DNA from: Paraburkholderia phosphatilytica | Lineage (GTDB): Bacteria > Pseudomonadota > Gammaproteobacteria > Burkholderiales > Burkholderiaceae | DNA length: 64,000 bases | Direction: 5' to 3' | Assembly: GCF_003443895.1 (NCBI RefSeq) | Contig: NZ_QQOA01000004.1 | Span: 124,001 to 188,000, forward strand | In this document: positions 38,625 to 49,336 of the stretch, piece by piece | Position numbering within the stretch: the stretch's first letter is position 1 | How the letters are laid out: every line of letters starts with the position of its first letter | Made by a program: the position numbers and the translations under genes | Notes under the pieces: generated by a model | Told to the model about the DNA's origin: nothing | The model's database searches: none | The model's input: only the letters and a program-made list of their open reading frames with translations

Positions 38625-39410
38625 ATGAAACTCATCGATTCGATCCGCCAGCTCGCGCAGAGCACAGCGGGGCGCGCGTTGCGCCAGAGAATCCGCGGCA
38701 ACACGGGCCCTACGGCGTTCGCGCTCGCGGCGCTCGCCGCGGCCGGCATCGGGCTGCAGCACGCGTATGCGTCGTCGGAGGACGCGCGGGCGGTGCCGGC
38801 GCCCACCGTCGACGAAGCGCCGGGGCCGTCCGGCACCGAAACCGCGGTGCTCGCGGGCGGCTGCTTCTGGGGCGTGCAGGGCGTCTTCCAGCACGTGAAA
38901 GGAGTGAAGAGCGCCGTGTCGGGCTACGCGGGCGGCAACCGTTCGACGGCCGAATACGAGGTGGTCAGCACCGGCACCACGGGCCATGCGGAATCCGTGC
39001 AGGTCACGTTCGATCCGCACCAGATCAGCTACGGCAAGATCCTGCAGATCTACTTTTCCGTCGTGACCGACCCGACGACGCTCAACCGCCAGGGTCCCGA
39101 CAGCGGCACGCAGTACCGCTCGACGATCTTCGCCGCGAACCCCGAGCAGGCCCGCGTCGCGAAGGCGTACATCGCGCAGCTCGGTGCGGCGCACGTGTAT
39201 CCGGACGCGATCGTCACAACGATCGAGATGAACCGCACGTTCTATCCGGCCGAGGGCTATCACCAGAACTACCTGACGCTGCATCCGGACCAGCCGTACA
39301 TCGCGATCAACGACATTCCGAAGGTCGAGAACCTGAAGCACTTTTTCCCGCAGATTTACCAGCCGAAGCCGGTGCTGGTGAAAACGGCGGCGACAGACGG
39401 CGCGACCTGA
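38625..39410 (+). CDS. msrA: Membrane-anchored or exported methionine-S-sulfoxide reductase MsrA
   Basis: A 261-residue protein. A hydrophobic N-terminal segment (about 30-48, AFALAALAAAGIGLQHAYA) precedes the MsrA domain, with catalytic Cys in AGGCFWGVQGVF, GYAGGN and the conserved DPTTLNRQGPDSGTQYRS. It reduces methionine-S-sulfoxide and, with the preceding msrB, covers both stereoisomers in the envelope. The E. coli MsrP/Q system does a similar job by another route. Confidence 0.93.
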   Translation: MKLIDSIRQLAQSTAGRALRQRIRGNTGPTAFALAALAAAGIGLQHAYASSEDARAVPAPTVDEAPGPSGTETAVLAGGCFWGVQGVFQHVKGVKSAVSGYAGGNRSTAEYEVVSTGTTGHAESVQVTFDPHQISYGKILQIYFSVVTDPTTLNRQGPDSGTQYRSTIFAANPEQARVAKAYIAQLGAAHVYPDAIVTTIEMNRTFYPAEGYHQNYLTLHPDQPYIAINDIPKVENLKHFFPQIYQPKPVLVKTAATDGAT

Positions 39411-39580
39411 CGCACGGCGGCCGCGCGGTTAGCGGCGCGGTTACCGGTAGCCTGTTTTTCCCTCCTCCCGGCGGGCTCCTTGACGGGCCGGATGCGCACA
39501 TCCGTCCTATGACGTTCGGCCGAGGCGACGCGGGTCGGCGCGTGGCGTAAAATACGCGCTTTCCCGTTACGCTTGCCAAC

Positions 39581-40729
<1,149 letters not shown>

Positions 40730-40801
40730 ACCACAGACCATCGGACAACCGACACACGCCGGCCAGACAATCGGCGTGTTCATCCACCAACGGAACCCTA
40801 C

Positions 40802-41317
40802 ATGGAAATCGGACAATACCAACCGAATCTCGACGGCGATGGACTGCGCATCGGCATCGTCCAGTCGCGCTTCAACGAACCGGTCTGCAACGGCCTCGCT
40901 GACGCGTGCATCGAAGAGCTCGAACGCCTCGGCGTGACGGGCGAAGACGTGCTGCTCGTCACAGTGCCGGGCGCACTCGAAATCCCGCTCGCACTGCAAA
41001 AACTCGCGGAAAGCAGCCAGTTCGACGCGCTAATTGCGCTCGGCGCCGTGGTGCGCGGCGAGACGTATCACTTCGAGCTCGTGTCGAACGAAAGCGGCGC
41101 GGGCATCTCGCGCGTGTCGCTCGACTTCGGCATTCCCGTCGCGAACGCGGTGCTCACCACCGAGTCCGACGAGCAGGCCGTCGCGCGCATGACCGAGAAG
41201 GGCCGCGACGCAGCGCGGGTCGCCGTGGAAATGGCGAACCTGTCGGTCGCGCTCGAACAGCTGGGCGGCGATGACGACGAAGACGAAGAGGATGAAGACG
41301 AAGAGGAACGTGCATGA
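40802..41317 (+). CDS. ribH: 6,7-dimethyl-8-ribityllumazine synthase
   Basis: A 171-residue lumazine synthase that condenses the four-carbon unit with the pyrimidine. [29 protein letters not shown] and [16 protein letters not shown] are the substrate-binding segments. It ends in an unusual acidic tail of Asp/Glu (about 155-170). It follows ribB by 72 bases and overlaps nusB by four bases. Confidence 0.96.
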   Translation: MEIGQYQPNLDGDGLRIGIVQSRFNEPVCNGLADACIEELERLGVTGEDVLLVTVPGALEIPLALQKLAESSQFDALIALGAVVRGETYHFELVSNESGAGISRVSLDFGIPVANAVLTTESDEQAVARMTEKGRDAARVAVEMANLSVALEQLGGDDDEDEEDEDEEERA

Positions 41318-41748
41318 AGAGCGCTCGCCGACGCTCCCGCGAACTGGCCACGCAGGGGCTTTATCAGTGGCTGCTGTCGGGTGCGCCCGGCGGCGAGATC
41401 GACGCGCAGCTGCGCGGCGCGCAGGGCTTCGACAAGGCCGACCATGAGCATCTGAATGCACTGCTGCACGGCGTGATCCGTGACGTCGACACGCTCACGG
41501 CAGACCTCACGCCCTGCCTCGATCGCCCGATCGACCAGCTCTCGCCGGTTGAACGCTCGGTGCTGCTCGTCGCGGCGTTCGAGCTCAAGCATCACATCGA
41601 CATCCCGTATCGCGTCGTGATCAACGAAGCGGTCGAACTGACCAAGACGTTCGGCGGCGCGGATGGCTACAAGTACGTCAACGGCGTGCTCGACAAGCTG
41701 TCCGCGAAACTGCGTCCCGACGAAACCCAGGCGGCCCGCCGCGGCTGA
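41314..41748 (+). CDS. nusB: Transcription antitermination factor NusB
   Basis: A 144-residue helical RNA-binding protein of the NusB family ([19 protein letters not shown] start, [16 protein letters not shown] and [26 protein letters not shown]). With NusE it binds boxA RNA and stops premature termination on rRNA. It overlaps ribH by four bases, the common ribH-nusB pairing, and is followed by an aminotransferase nine bases on. Confidence 0.96.
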   Translation: MKSARRRSRELATQGLYQWLLSGAPGGEIDAQLRGAQGFDKADHEHLNALLHGVIRDVDTLTADLTPCLDRPIDQLSPVERSVLLVAAFELKHHIDIPYRVVINEAVELTKTFGGADGYKYVNGVLDKLSAKLRPDETQAARRG

Positions 41749-41757
41749 GCATCGAGC

Positions 41758-42957
41758 ATGAACACCGTTGCAGAACCCCTCGTGCGGCTCGCCGCCCGCG
41801 TCGACGCAATCCAGCCGTTCTACGTGATGGAGCTGATGAAGGAAGCCGCGCTGCTTGAAAGCGCGGGCCGCGACATCATCCACATGAGCATCGGCGAGCC
41901 GGACTTCACGGCGCCGGAGCCGGTCGTCGAAGCGGCCGCGAAAGCGCTGCGCCGCGGCGTCACGCAGTACACGAGCGCGGTGGGGCTGCAGGCGCTGCGC
42001 GAAGCGATCGCGGGCCACTATCAGCACGCGTATGGCATCGCCGTGGACCCGGCGCGGATCGTCGTGACCGCGGGGGCGTCGGCAGCGTTGCTGCTCGCGT
42101 GCGCGGTGCTCGTCGATCGCGACGACGAAGTGCTGATGCCGGACCCGTGCTACCCGTGCAACCGCCATTTCGTCGCGGCTGCCGAAGGCAAGCCGGTGCT
42201 CGTGCCGAGCGGCCCGGCCGAACGCTTCCAGCTGACCGCCGCCGACGTCGAAGCGCGCTGGAATGCACGCACGCGCGGCGTGCTGCTCGCGTCGCCGTCG
42301 AATCCCACGGGCACGTCGATCGAGCCGGCGGAACTGCAGCGCATCGTCGCCGCGGTGCGCGCACGCGGCGGCTTCACGATCGTCGACGAGATCTATCAGG
42401 GCTTGAGCTACGACGCGCCGGCCGTCTCGGCGCTGACGTACGGCGACGACGTGATCACGGTCAACAGCTTCTCGAAGTACTTCAACATGACGGGCTGGCG
42501 GCTGGGGTGGCTCGTCGTGCCGCCGGCCCTGGTCGGCGCGTTCGAGAAGCTCGCGCAGAACCTGTTCATCTGCGCGTCGGCGCTCGCGCAGCACGCGGCG
42601 CTCGCGTGCTTCGAGCCGGATACGCTCGCGATCTACGAGAGCCGGCGTCTCGAGTTTCGTCGCCGGCGCGAGTTCATCGTGCCCGCGCTCGAATCGCTCG
42701 GCTTCTCGGTGCCGGTGATGCCGGACGGCGCGTTCTACGTGTACGCGAACTGCCGCGGCGTTGCGCATCCGCATGCGAACGACAGCGCGCAGCTCACCAA
42801 CGCGATGCTGCACGACGCGGGCGTCGTGCTGGTGCCGGGGATGGACTTCGGTTCGTACGCGCCGCACGACTACATCCGGCTGTCGTATGCGACTGCGTAT
42901 GGCAAGCTAGAAGAAGCGGTCGAACGGCTGCGGGTGCTGTTTACGCGGAACGGGTGA
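41758..42957 (+). CDS. Class I/II pyridoxal-phosphate aminotransferase
   Basis: A 399-residue fold-type I aminotransferase. IHMSIGEPDFTAPEPV is the N-terminal signature, SPSNPTGTSI and the FTIVDEIYQGLSYD strand bind the cofactor, and the Schiff-base lysine is in NSFSKYFNMTGWRLGW. The substrate cannot be told; such genes are often labelled alanine or aspartate aminotransferases. It probably belongs to the ribB-ribH-nusB transcription unit and ends at a clear terminator. Confidence 0.92.
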   Translation: MNTVAEPLVRLAARVDAIQPFYVMELMKEAALLESAGRDIIHMSIGEPDFTAPEPVVEAAAKALRRGVTQYTSAVGLQALREAIAGHYQHAYGIAVDPARIVVTAGASAALLLACAVLVDRDDEVLMPDPCYPCNRHFVAAAEGKPVLVPSGPAERFQLTAADVEARWNARTRGVLLASPSNPTGTSIEPAELQRIVAAVRARGGFTIVDEIYQGLSYDAPAVSALTYGDDVITVNSFSKYFNMTGWRLGWLVVPPALVGAFEKLAQNLFICASALAQHAALACFEPDTLAIYESRRLEFRRRREFIVPALESLGFSVPVMPDGAFYVYANCRGVAHPHANDSAQLTNAMLHDAGVVLVPGMDFGSYAPHDYIRLSYATAYGKLEEAVERLRVLFTRNG

Positions 42958-43005
42958 AGCGCGGCGCGGCACCTTCTCGCGAAGAGCGGCACGAGCTGAA
43001 AGCGC

Positions 43006-43029
43006 GAAGGGCACCCGAGGGTGCCCTTC
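43006..43029 (+). terminator. Terminator after the aminotransferase
   Basis: GAAGGGCACCC and GGGTGCCCTTC form an 11-base hairpin, followed by TTCTTT. It may also act on the convergent transglycosylase gene. Confidence 0.85.
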
Positions 43030-43079
43030 TTCTTTGGCGCTACGCATACTGCGCGGCGCACGGAACGCCGCGATAAAAC

Positions 43080-44273
43080 TCAGGCGCCGAACTCCGGCGA
43101 CGTCGGATGCTTCGCGGCAGGTGCCGCATTCGTGCTGGCGTCGTCCTGCTCCGGCTTCTGCGTCGTGGCAGCCGCCGCGGTCTTCGTCGTGGCGAGCGGG
43201 TGAGCCGAGTCGAGCGACACGGTCACGCGCTTCGCCGGTGCCGCCGGCGTGCTGGTCGAGGCCGTGGTCGTGACCGGCGCCTGCGGCGCGTTGATCGGCA
43301 CCTTGACGCCGCGCGCCACGTCGCGCAGACGGCCGCGCTCGGCCATCACCTTCGCGCCGTAGCCGCCGTCGTCCTGCGACGTCGAACCGACGTAGAGGCG
43401 CAGGCCGCCCGCGAGCGTACCGCCGCGCGCGATGCAGTCCTTCAGCACCAGCGCGCCGACCTTGATGTTCGTCAACGGTTCGAGCGCCGTGCGTTCGCCG
43501 CCGAAGTAATCGAACTTGTCGGAATGCACCTTCGACATCACCTGCATCAGCCCTTGCGCGCCGACGCCGCTTTCCGCATACGGATTGAAGCCCGATTCGA
43601 TCGCCATCACGGCGAGCAGCAGCAGCGGATCGAGGCCGACTTCGCGGCCCGTATCGAAGGCCGCGCGCACGAGCGCGCCGACCGGTTGCTGCGCGACGCG
43701 ATAGCGGCGCGAGAGATAGTTAGCGACGAGGTCCTGCTCGCGCCTGGAGACGAGCACGCGGTCGTCGCGCGCATCCGCGGCGACGCGCTGCGCCGGAATC
43801 AGGCGCGCCAGCTGGCCGACGCTCGGCAGCGTGCGCGGGTCAAGACCGTTCAGCGTGGACACGTTGGTGCCGGGGCCCGATGCATCGAGCGGGCTGGTGC
43901 CGTCATAGGCCGTCGGGGCCATCTGGAAAGTCTGCGCGGTGGCCGGGCCGGACATGTTCGACGCGCCGTCGTTGCTGGAAACCGCGAGCGAATCGTCCGA
44001 CGAGCCGTTGTCGTCGTGATTGATGGCCGGCAGCGGATTGCCCTGCAGCAGACGCGCAGGACCCGCCTGAACGGCCGCCGACACGAACGGCATGATCCTG
44101 GCAGCCAGGGTACCTCGCAACGTGGGCATGAGCCACATGGCGACGGCGAGCAGCACGGCGAACACGCCGACGATACTGAAAAGATGGTGACTCACACGCG
44201 TCCCACGGCGCAACACTGCGCGCGTTGCCTGCGCGATTCGCGCATCGGGACGCCACGTTAACCAGGCGTTCAT
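43080..44273 (-). CDS. Lytic transglycosylase (SLT domain) protein
   Basis: A 397-residue membrane-anchored protein. One hydrophobic segment (about 33-52, LFSIVGVFAVLLAVAMWLM) leaves the rest in the periplasm. The SLT domain (about 195-310) has the catalytic glutamate in MAIESGFNPYAESGVGAQGLMQV. It cleaves peptidoglycan glycan strands. The C-terminal 80 residues are Ala/Thr/Pro-rich and probably disordered. Confidence 0.88.
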   Translation of the reverse strand: MNAWLTWRPDARIAQATRAVLRRGTRVSHHLFSIVGVFAVLLAVAMWLMPTLRGTLAARIMPFVSAAVQAGPARLLQGNPLPAINHDDNGSSDDSLAVSSNDGASNMSGPATAQTFQMAPTAYDGTSPLDASGPGTNVSTLNGLDPRTLPSVGQLARLIPAQRVAADARDDRVLVSRREQDLVANYLSRRYRVAQQPVGALVRAAFDTGREVGLDPLLLLAVMAIESGFNPYAESGVGAQGLMQVMSKVHSDKFDYFGGERTALEPLTNIKVGALVLKDCIARGGTLAGGLRLYVGSTSQDDGGYGAKVMAERGRLRDVARGVKVPINAPQAPVTTTASTSTPAAPAKRVTVSLDSAHPLATTKTAAAATTQKPEQDDASTNAAPAAKHPTSPEFGA

Positions 44274-44845
44274 TCAGATCTCCCATGTTGCATGACGCCG
44301 CGAACGCACCGGGCTTTGAGCCGGCGACAGCCTGTGTTCGCAGAATCAAGACGTCGCACGCTCTGGTTCGGGCGCGAGCGGCGTCGGGAAAACGGCATAC
44401 ACCGTCTGGGAGCCAAAAAGTCCGCAGGCATGCTCGAAAAGCACGCGTTCGGAGGCTCCCACGCGAAAAGCCAGCGTCGATTGGCGCTGGCGAGGACAGC
44501 AAAAGACCGTTCAGTTACCGTGCAGGGAAGACGGCGTACGGCGACGCGATGCGTCTTGGACCGGGGGGCGGTGGCTAAAAACTGCAATCCCTGCAACCAA
44601 TGTGCACGGATTCTAGCAAAGTTTTATAGATCGTCAACACTATAGATCGACGAAATTATAACCAAACGTAATAATGAACAGCGTTCAGTCCGACAGGAGC
44701 CGCGTGGAACCTCATTCTCCGGGGTGCCGATAATTCGCCTCCGAACGTGCGGCAACCAACACAGGTAAAATCGACAATCGACTATCAACGGGCGGCACCC
44801 GCCCCTTCCTCCACGCTCGCCGCTTTTTGCGGCCCGATCGGACAG
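44274..44845. other. Divergent intergenic region before ubiD
   Basis: About 570 bases. An AT-rich patch at 44620-44670 contains a direct repeat, TATAGATCG at 44625-44633 and 44641-44649 (16-base period), which could be a regulatory site. A frame open upstream of ubiD from 44747 lacks homology. No other gene is supported. Confidence 0.4.
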
Positions 44846-46426
44846 ATGAAATACAAAGACCTGCGCGACTTCGTCGGCCGTCTCGAAACGCTCGGCGAAC
44901 TGCGCCGCATCTCGCAAAACGTCTCGCCCCACCTGGAAATGACCGAGCTCTGCGACCGCGTGCTGCGCGCCGGCGGCCCGGCGCTGCTGTTCGAGGCGCA
45001 GCCTGAGCGCGCGTTCCCGGTGCTCGGCAACCTGTTCGGCACGCCGCGCCGGGTGGCGCTCGGCATGGGTGTCGATGCCGATGCCGATGCGGGCGCGGGC
45101 GCGGGCGACGGCGCCGCGCTCGAGTCGCTGCGCGACGTCGGCCGGCTGCTGTCGGCGCTGAAGGAACCGGAGCCGCCGCGCGGCCTGAAGGACGCCGGCA
45201 AGCTGCTGTCGCTCGCGAAGGCGGTCTGGGACATGGCGCCGAAGACGGTGAGCTCGCCGCCCTGCCAGGAGATCGTCTGGGAGGGCAGCGACGTCGATCT
45301 CGCGAAGCTGCCCATCCAGCATTGCTGGCCGGGCGACGTCGCGCCGCTGATCACGTGGGGGCTCACCGTCACGCGCGGGCCGAACAAGCCGCGCCAGAAC
45401 CTCGGCATCTACCGGCAGCAATTGATCGGCCGCAACAAGCTGATCATGCGCTGGCTCGCGCATCGCGGCGGCGCGCTCGACTTCCGCGAATTCGCGCTGC
45501 AGAACCCGGGCAAGCCGTATCCGGTCGCGGTCGTGCTCGGCGCGGATCCGGCCACGATCCTCGGCGCGGTGACGCCGGTGCCCGACACGCTCTCCGAGTA
45601 CCAGTTCGCAGGGCTCCTGCGCGGCGGCCGCACCGAACTCGCGAAGTGCATCACGCCGGGCGTCGATACGCTGCAGGTGCCGGCGCGCGCGGAGATCGTG
45701 CTGGAGGGCTTCATTTACCCGCAGCAGGGCTCGCCGGAGCCTGCGCCTGCGGATGCACCGCCGCGCCCGTCGAAGGGCGCCAGCGCCGCGTACGAGCACG
45801 CGCTCGAGGGCCCCTACGGCGACCACACCGGTTACTACAACGAACAGGAGTGGTTCCCGGTCTTCACGGTCGAGCGGATCACGATGCGGCGCGACGCGAT
45901 CTATCACTCCACCTACACCGGCAAACCGCCCGACGAGCCCGCAGTGCTCGGCGTCGCGCTGAACGAAGTGTTCGTGCCGTTGTTGCAGAGGCAGTTCACC
46001 GAGATCACCGACTTCTATCTGCCGCCGGAAGGCTGCAGCTACCGTATGGCGATCGTGCAGATGAAGAAGAGCTACCCGGGTCACGCGAAGCGCGTGATGT
46101 TCGGCGTGTGGAGCTTTCTGCGCCAGTTCATGTACACGAAGTTCATCGTCGTCGTGGACGAGGACGTGAATATCCGCGACTGGAAGGAAGTGATCTGGGC
46201 AATCACGACACGCATCGATCCGTCGCGCGACACGGTGCTCGTCGATCGCACGCCGATCGACTATCTCGACTTCGCGTCGCCGATCGCGGGTCTCGGTTCG
46301 AAGATGGGGCTCGACGCAACCAACAAGTGGCCGGGCGAAACCGATCGCGAGTGGGGTCGTCCGATCACGATGGACGACAAGGTGAAAGAGCGCGTGGATG
46401 CGCTGTGGAACGAACTCGGTCTCTAA
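44846..46426 (+). CDS. ubiD: 4-hydroxy-3-polyprenylbenzoate decarboxylase UbiD
   Basis: Removes the carboxyl group in ubiquinone synthesis using prenylated FMN. The 526-residue protein matches Ubi[15 protein letters not shown] start, [16 protein letters not shown] strand, a long central FMN-binding part and the [13 protein letters not shown] end. Compared with the usual ~500 residues it has a low-complexity insertion ([13 protein letters not shown], about 77-89) from hexanucleotide repeats and a Pro-rich insertion near 300. The ATG at 44846 is chosen because homology begins there. Confidence 0.95.
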   Translation: MKYKDLRDFVGRLETLGELRRISQNVSPHLEMTELCDRVLRAGGPALLFEAQPERAFPVLGNLFGTPRRVALGMGVDADADAGAGAGDGAALESLRDVGRLLSALKEPEPPRGLKDAGKLLSLAKAVWDMAPKTVSSPPCQEIVWEGSDVDLAKLPIQHCWPGDVAPLITWGLTVTRGPNKPRQNLGIYRQQLIGRNKLIMRWLAHRGGALDFREFALQNPGKPYPVAVVLGADPATILGAVTPVPDTLSEYQFAGLLRGGRTELAKCITPGVDTLQVPARAEIVLEGFIYPQQGSPEPAPADAPPRPSKGASAAYEHALEGPYGDHTGYYNEQEWFPVFTVERITMRRDAIYHSTYTGKPPDEPAVLGVALNEVFVPLLQRQFTEITDFYLPPEGCSYRMAIVQMKKSYPGHAKRVMFGVWSFLRQFMYTKFIVVVDEDVNIRDWKEVIWAITTRIDPSRDTVLVDRTPIDYLDFASPIAGLGSKMGLDATNKWPGETDREWGRPITMDDKVKERVDALWNELGL

Positions 46427-46481
46427 AGAACGAACGGGCGCGAAGAGGGCTGAAGACGCGCCGCTAAAGACGCGCTAAACG

Positions 46482-46523
46482 ACGACGGCGCAGCACGGCT
46501 CGACACCGTCGCTGCGCCGTCGT
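46482..46523 (+). terminator. Hairpin after ubiD
   Basis: ACGACGGCGCAGC (46482-46494) pairs perfectly with GCTGCGCCGTCGT (46511-46523). The T tail is short, so termination efficiency is uncertain. Confidence 0.6.
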
Positions 46524-46656
46524 TCATGACCGCGCTACCGCCGTGAAGCTATAAAGCCATGACGCTATGGCGTGCGCAGCGAGCACACACCATCAGGCCG
46601 CTACTACTGGTTGCTTTAAGCAAAACGCACCACGCGCCCCCACGCGGTCCATTCGC

Positions 46657-46947
46657 TCAGTAGCGCCGGTAGTAGCCGCGGTGATAGTAGCCGTGGTAGT
46701 ACCCGTGGTAATACGGGTGATAGTACGGACCGTAGTACCCACCCACCACCACAGGCGGCGGTGCATAGACGACCGGCGGAGGCGGCGGCGCGTACACAAC
46801 CGGCGGCGGTGCATACACGGGCGGCGCCGCGTAAACCGGATACGCCGGCACGCCGATCCCGATCCCCACTGAAACGTGCGCCTCTGCGGCCGTGGACAGT
46901 CCCACGCCAATCGCAGCGGCTGCAATCAACGGCACAAGCTTGTTCAC
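46657..46947 (-). CDS. Exported Pro/Tyr/Gly/His-rich protein
   Basis: A 96-residue protein with a signal peptide (KLVPLIAAAAIGVGLSTAAEA) and a low-complexity mature part: repeated YAPPPVV units, then a Tyr/His/Gly-rich tail (PYYHPYYHGYYHGYYHRGYY). Such small exported proteins are common in Burkholderia and have no assigned function; His/Tyr content suggests metal or surface binding, which is inference. Confidence 0.75.
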   Translation of the reverse strand: MNKLVPLIAAAAIGVGLSTAAEAHVSVGIGIGVPAYPVYAAPPVYAPPPVVYAPPPPPVVYAPPPVVVGGYYGPYYHPYYHGYYHGYYHRGYYRRY

Positions 46948-47378
46948 TTCTCTTCTCCTTGCGACTCGATCTCATACCGGGTCGCTCAACGTGCGTGTTC
47001 TACCAGTTCAATGTATCGAAAAGGCCTGCACGCTGCTGCATGCATTTGTTGCAAATTGCAATTGCTTCCGCGATGCCGATAAAAAGCTTCGACCGCTCAT
47101 CGCTCAAGATGCGAGCGGCAGCGCGGAGAATCAAGGGTTTACGCAGGTGCGAAATGCGCGCGCAGACATTCGTACCGATGTGCAGTGATCCTTCACCACA
47201 GCGTCGGTAATCTTTGATTACAAATTCTTTGATGCCGCGATGGGCATGCGATGCGGGCGCGCCACGATGCTTGAACGCGCAAACGTTGCAGCGCGCGTGG
47301 CGACCATACGACGACGCCCGGCACGGGGCCGGGCGTCGCTGAGGAATGGAGAATGAAGCGTCGGTATTTCGCCGGGGA
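46948..47378. other. Intergenic region, no gene recognised
   Basis: About 430 bases. GTAATC-TTT-GATTAC is a small palindrome near 47210, and CGACGCCCGGC (47312-47322) pairs with GCCGGGCGTCG (47328-47338) as a strong hairpin, possibly ending the 53-residue gene on the minus strand. Nothing else stands out. Confidence 0.45.
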
Positions 47379-47540
47379 CTAGCCCACCTTCACGTAGACG
47401 AACTCACGCGTGACGGTGGGCGGCACGTAGGCGCCGCTGATCCTGACACGGGGCGTGAGGCGCTTTTTCTGATCCCACCAGCGACGCCGCTGTGCAGGGG
47501 TGAGGAAACGCAGGTGCTTTCGGTAAGAAAAAATACTCAT
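47379..47540 (-). CDS. Small basic protein, unknown function
   Basis: A 53-residue basic protein (SIFSYRKHLRFLTPAQRRRW and a VTREFVYVKVG end). GGGAGG lies five bases before the ATG at 47540, which makes translation likely. No family recognised. Confidence 0.55.
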   Translation of the reverse strand: MSIFSYRKHLRFLTPAQRRRWWDQKKRLTPRVRISGAYVPPTVTREFVYVKVG

Positions 47541-48090
47541 AGGACCTCCCGATTGTGACTGCGATGACAGCGAGACCTGTATCGTCGATTTCGACCCCGG
47601 ACGATGTGGACCAGTGGAGCACAATTTGGGCCACTCGTGCGGTCGCGTTGCGGACAACCCACAATGCATTGTCCGCAGCCGCTTTCCGGCGTACGCCGCG
47701 TCACGTGCGCGCTGTTTTCGTGGACCCGTTCGTCACACGAAATCCGGCGCGCGCGTGCAGCGACGCACCCACGTTCTGTCGAGTTTTCTGTCGTCTTGCC
47801 GAGCCGATGCCGCGATGTCGTCATCGTCGTCGCGCAGCTGTGCCGGCTCATCGCCCATCCATCGCTCGTTAATTGCGCATCAATCGGATTGCACCTGCGC
47901 CGCCGTCGATCACCCGCGACGGTCGGCCAATGCTTCTTTATAGCGGCCGGCGACGCGCGGTTCGGTTCGTCGGACAACATACGATTGCCCTTCCCGCCCC
48001 CCCGCCACTGGTGCATTGCAGCGGCACGGCGCGCGCGCCGCCGGGAAGCCGTGATAATGTGGCGGGCGGAACAACCGACGAGAACGCACA
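47541..48090. other. Intergenic region, no gene recognised
   Basis: About 550 bases between divergent genes. Several overlapping frames on the plus strand lack start signals and differ only by frame, so they look like GC-bias artefacts. I see no repeat or RNA. Confidence 0.4.
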
Positions 48091-48408
48091 ATGATCAAGG
48101 TCAGTATCCTCTACCCGTACCGGGAAAACGGCCGCTTCGACGTCACGTACTACTGCGAGTCCCATATGCCGCTCGCGGCGAAGCTGTTCGGACCGGCGCT
48201 CAAGGGCTGGTCGGTCGACGTCGGCATCAATGGCGGCGCGCCGGATTCGAAACCGCCGTTCGTGGCCGCCGGACACTTCGTGTTCGATACGGTCGAAGCG
48301 TTCTACGAGGTGTTCAAGCCGGCCGCGAAGCAGTTGACCGACGACATCCCGACGTACACCGACAGCACGCCGCAGATCCTCATCAGCGAAATCACGGTGG
48401 ACGTCTGA
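48091..48408 (+). CDS. EthD-family protein
   Basis: A 105-residue ferredoxin-like fold protein of the EthD family: MIKVSILYPYRENGRFDVTYY, a HMPLAAKLFGPALKG turn and a C-terminal PQILISEITVDV strand. Members are small, dimeric and often of unknown function, sometimes linked to ether or aromatic degradation. It stands alone. Confidence 0.85.
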   Translation: MIKVSILYPYRENGRFDVTYYCESHMPLAAKLFGPALKGWSVDVGINGGAPDSKPPFVAAGHFVFDTVEAFYEVFKPAAKQLTDDIPTYTDSTPQILISEITVDV

Positions 48409-48620
48409 CGACGACCCGCGGCAGCCCGCCTCGGGTCCGCTAGCAGCACGTACCGCAGCAACACCGGCAGGACCAGCGCCACGGGGAAGGCGCCGCAACG
48501 CGAGCGCAACCGCAGCAACCGCAGCAGCGCGCAACGCACAACAAGGACCGGCTCGCCACGCGGCCGCCGGCGTATCACGGTTCGCCCCGCGGACCGCATG
48601 ACGAAGGAAAGGACATCGAG

Positions 48621-49184
48621 ATGTTCGGCGACATCGCCCGTTTTCTGCTCAATACCCTCTTCACGCTCTTCGGCGCGGCACTGCTGCTGCGCGTCTGGTT
48701 GCAGTTCGTCCGGCTGCCGCCGTACAACCCGGTCTCGAACGCCGTGCTGCAGGCCACGAACTGGATCGTGCTGCCGCTGCGCAAGATCATTCCGGGGCGG
48801 CACAACATCGACTGGGCGAGCTTGATCGCAACGCTGATCGCCGCGTTCGCCTACGTGGTGCTGATGGTGTGGAGCGTCGGGGTCGACCCGCTGCAGCTGT
48901 TGCCCACGCTCGTCATCGTCGCGCTGCTGACGATGATCAAATGGGCGCTCAACCTGATCATCTGGCTCACGATCCTGACCGCGCTGCTGTCGTGGCTGAA
49001 TCCGCATTCGCCCGCGATGCCGATCCTTTACCAGCTGACCGCGCCGTTCCTCGGTCCGCTGCGCCGTGTGATTCCGCAACTGGGCGGCATCGACCTCTCG
49101 CCGATCCTGCTGTTCGTGATCGTCGAGATCCTGCTGCGCGTGATCGAACGCGTGTCGATGCAGCTCACGTTCTTCGGCATCTGA
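48621..49184 (+). CDS. YggT-family membrane protein
   Basis: A 187-residue membrane protein with two YggT units, each a pair of hydrophobic helices (1-85 and 95-187), and SWLNPHSPAMPILYQLTAPFLGPLRRVIP as a conserved loop in the second. The family is linked to osmotic or membrane-protein functions, not well defined. The ATG at 48621 opens the first helix. Confidence 0.9.
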   Translation: MFGDIARFLLNTLFTLFGAALLLRVWLQFVRLPPYNPVSNAVLQATNWIVLPLRKIIPGRHNIDWASLIATLIAAFAYVVLMVWSVGVDPLQLLPTLVIVALLTMIKWALNLIIWLTILTALLSWLNPHSPAMPILYQLTAPFLGPLRRVIPQLGGIDLSPILLFVIVEILLRVIERVSMQLTFFGI

Positions 49185-49336
49185 TCCCCGGATAGCTGAA
49201 CGGGCGCGGTCGTTCCGCGCCCGTTTTCCCGCGCTCCCGCTACGCCAGCTAAAGCGCGGCGCTCACGCAGCCTGCCCGTTCGGGCGCAATAGTTGCGCCC
49301 CCCTCTCCGCATGCCACTCGTCAGCGAGGAGGGTCA

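Noticed and set aside
39411..39580. Possible FMN riboswitch before ribB
   Set aside because: The conserved RFN element blocks (such as AGGGGCAG and the CCGAC pairing region) are not seen; only a short leader with a TAAAAT box is present.
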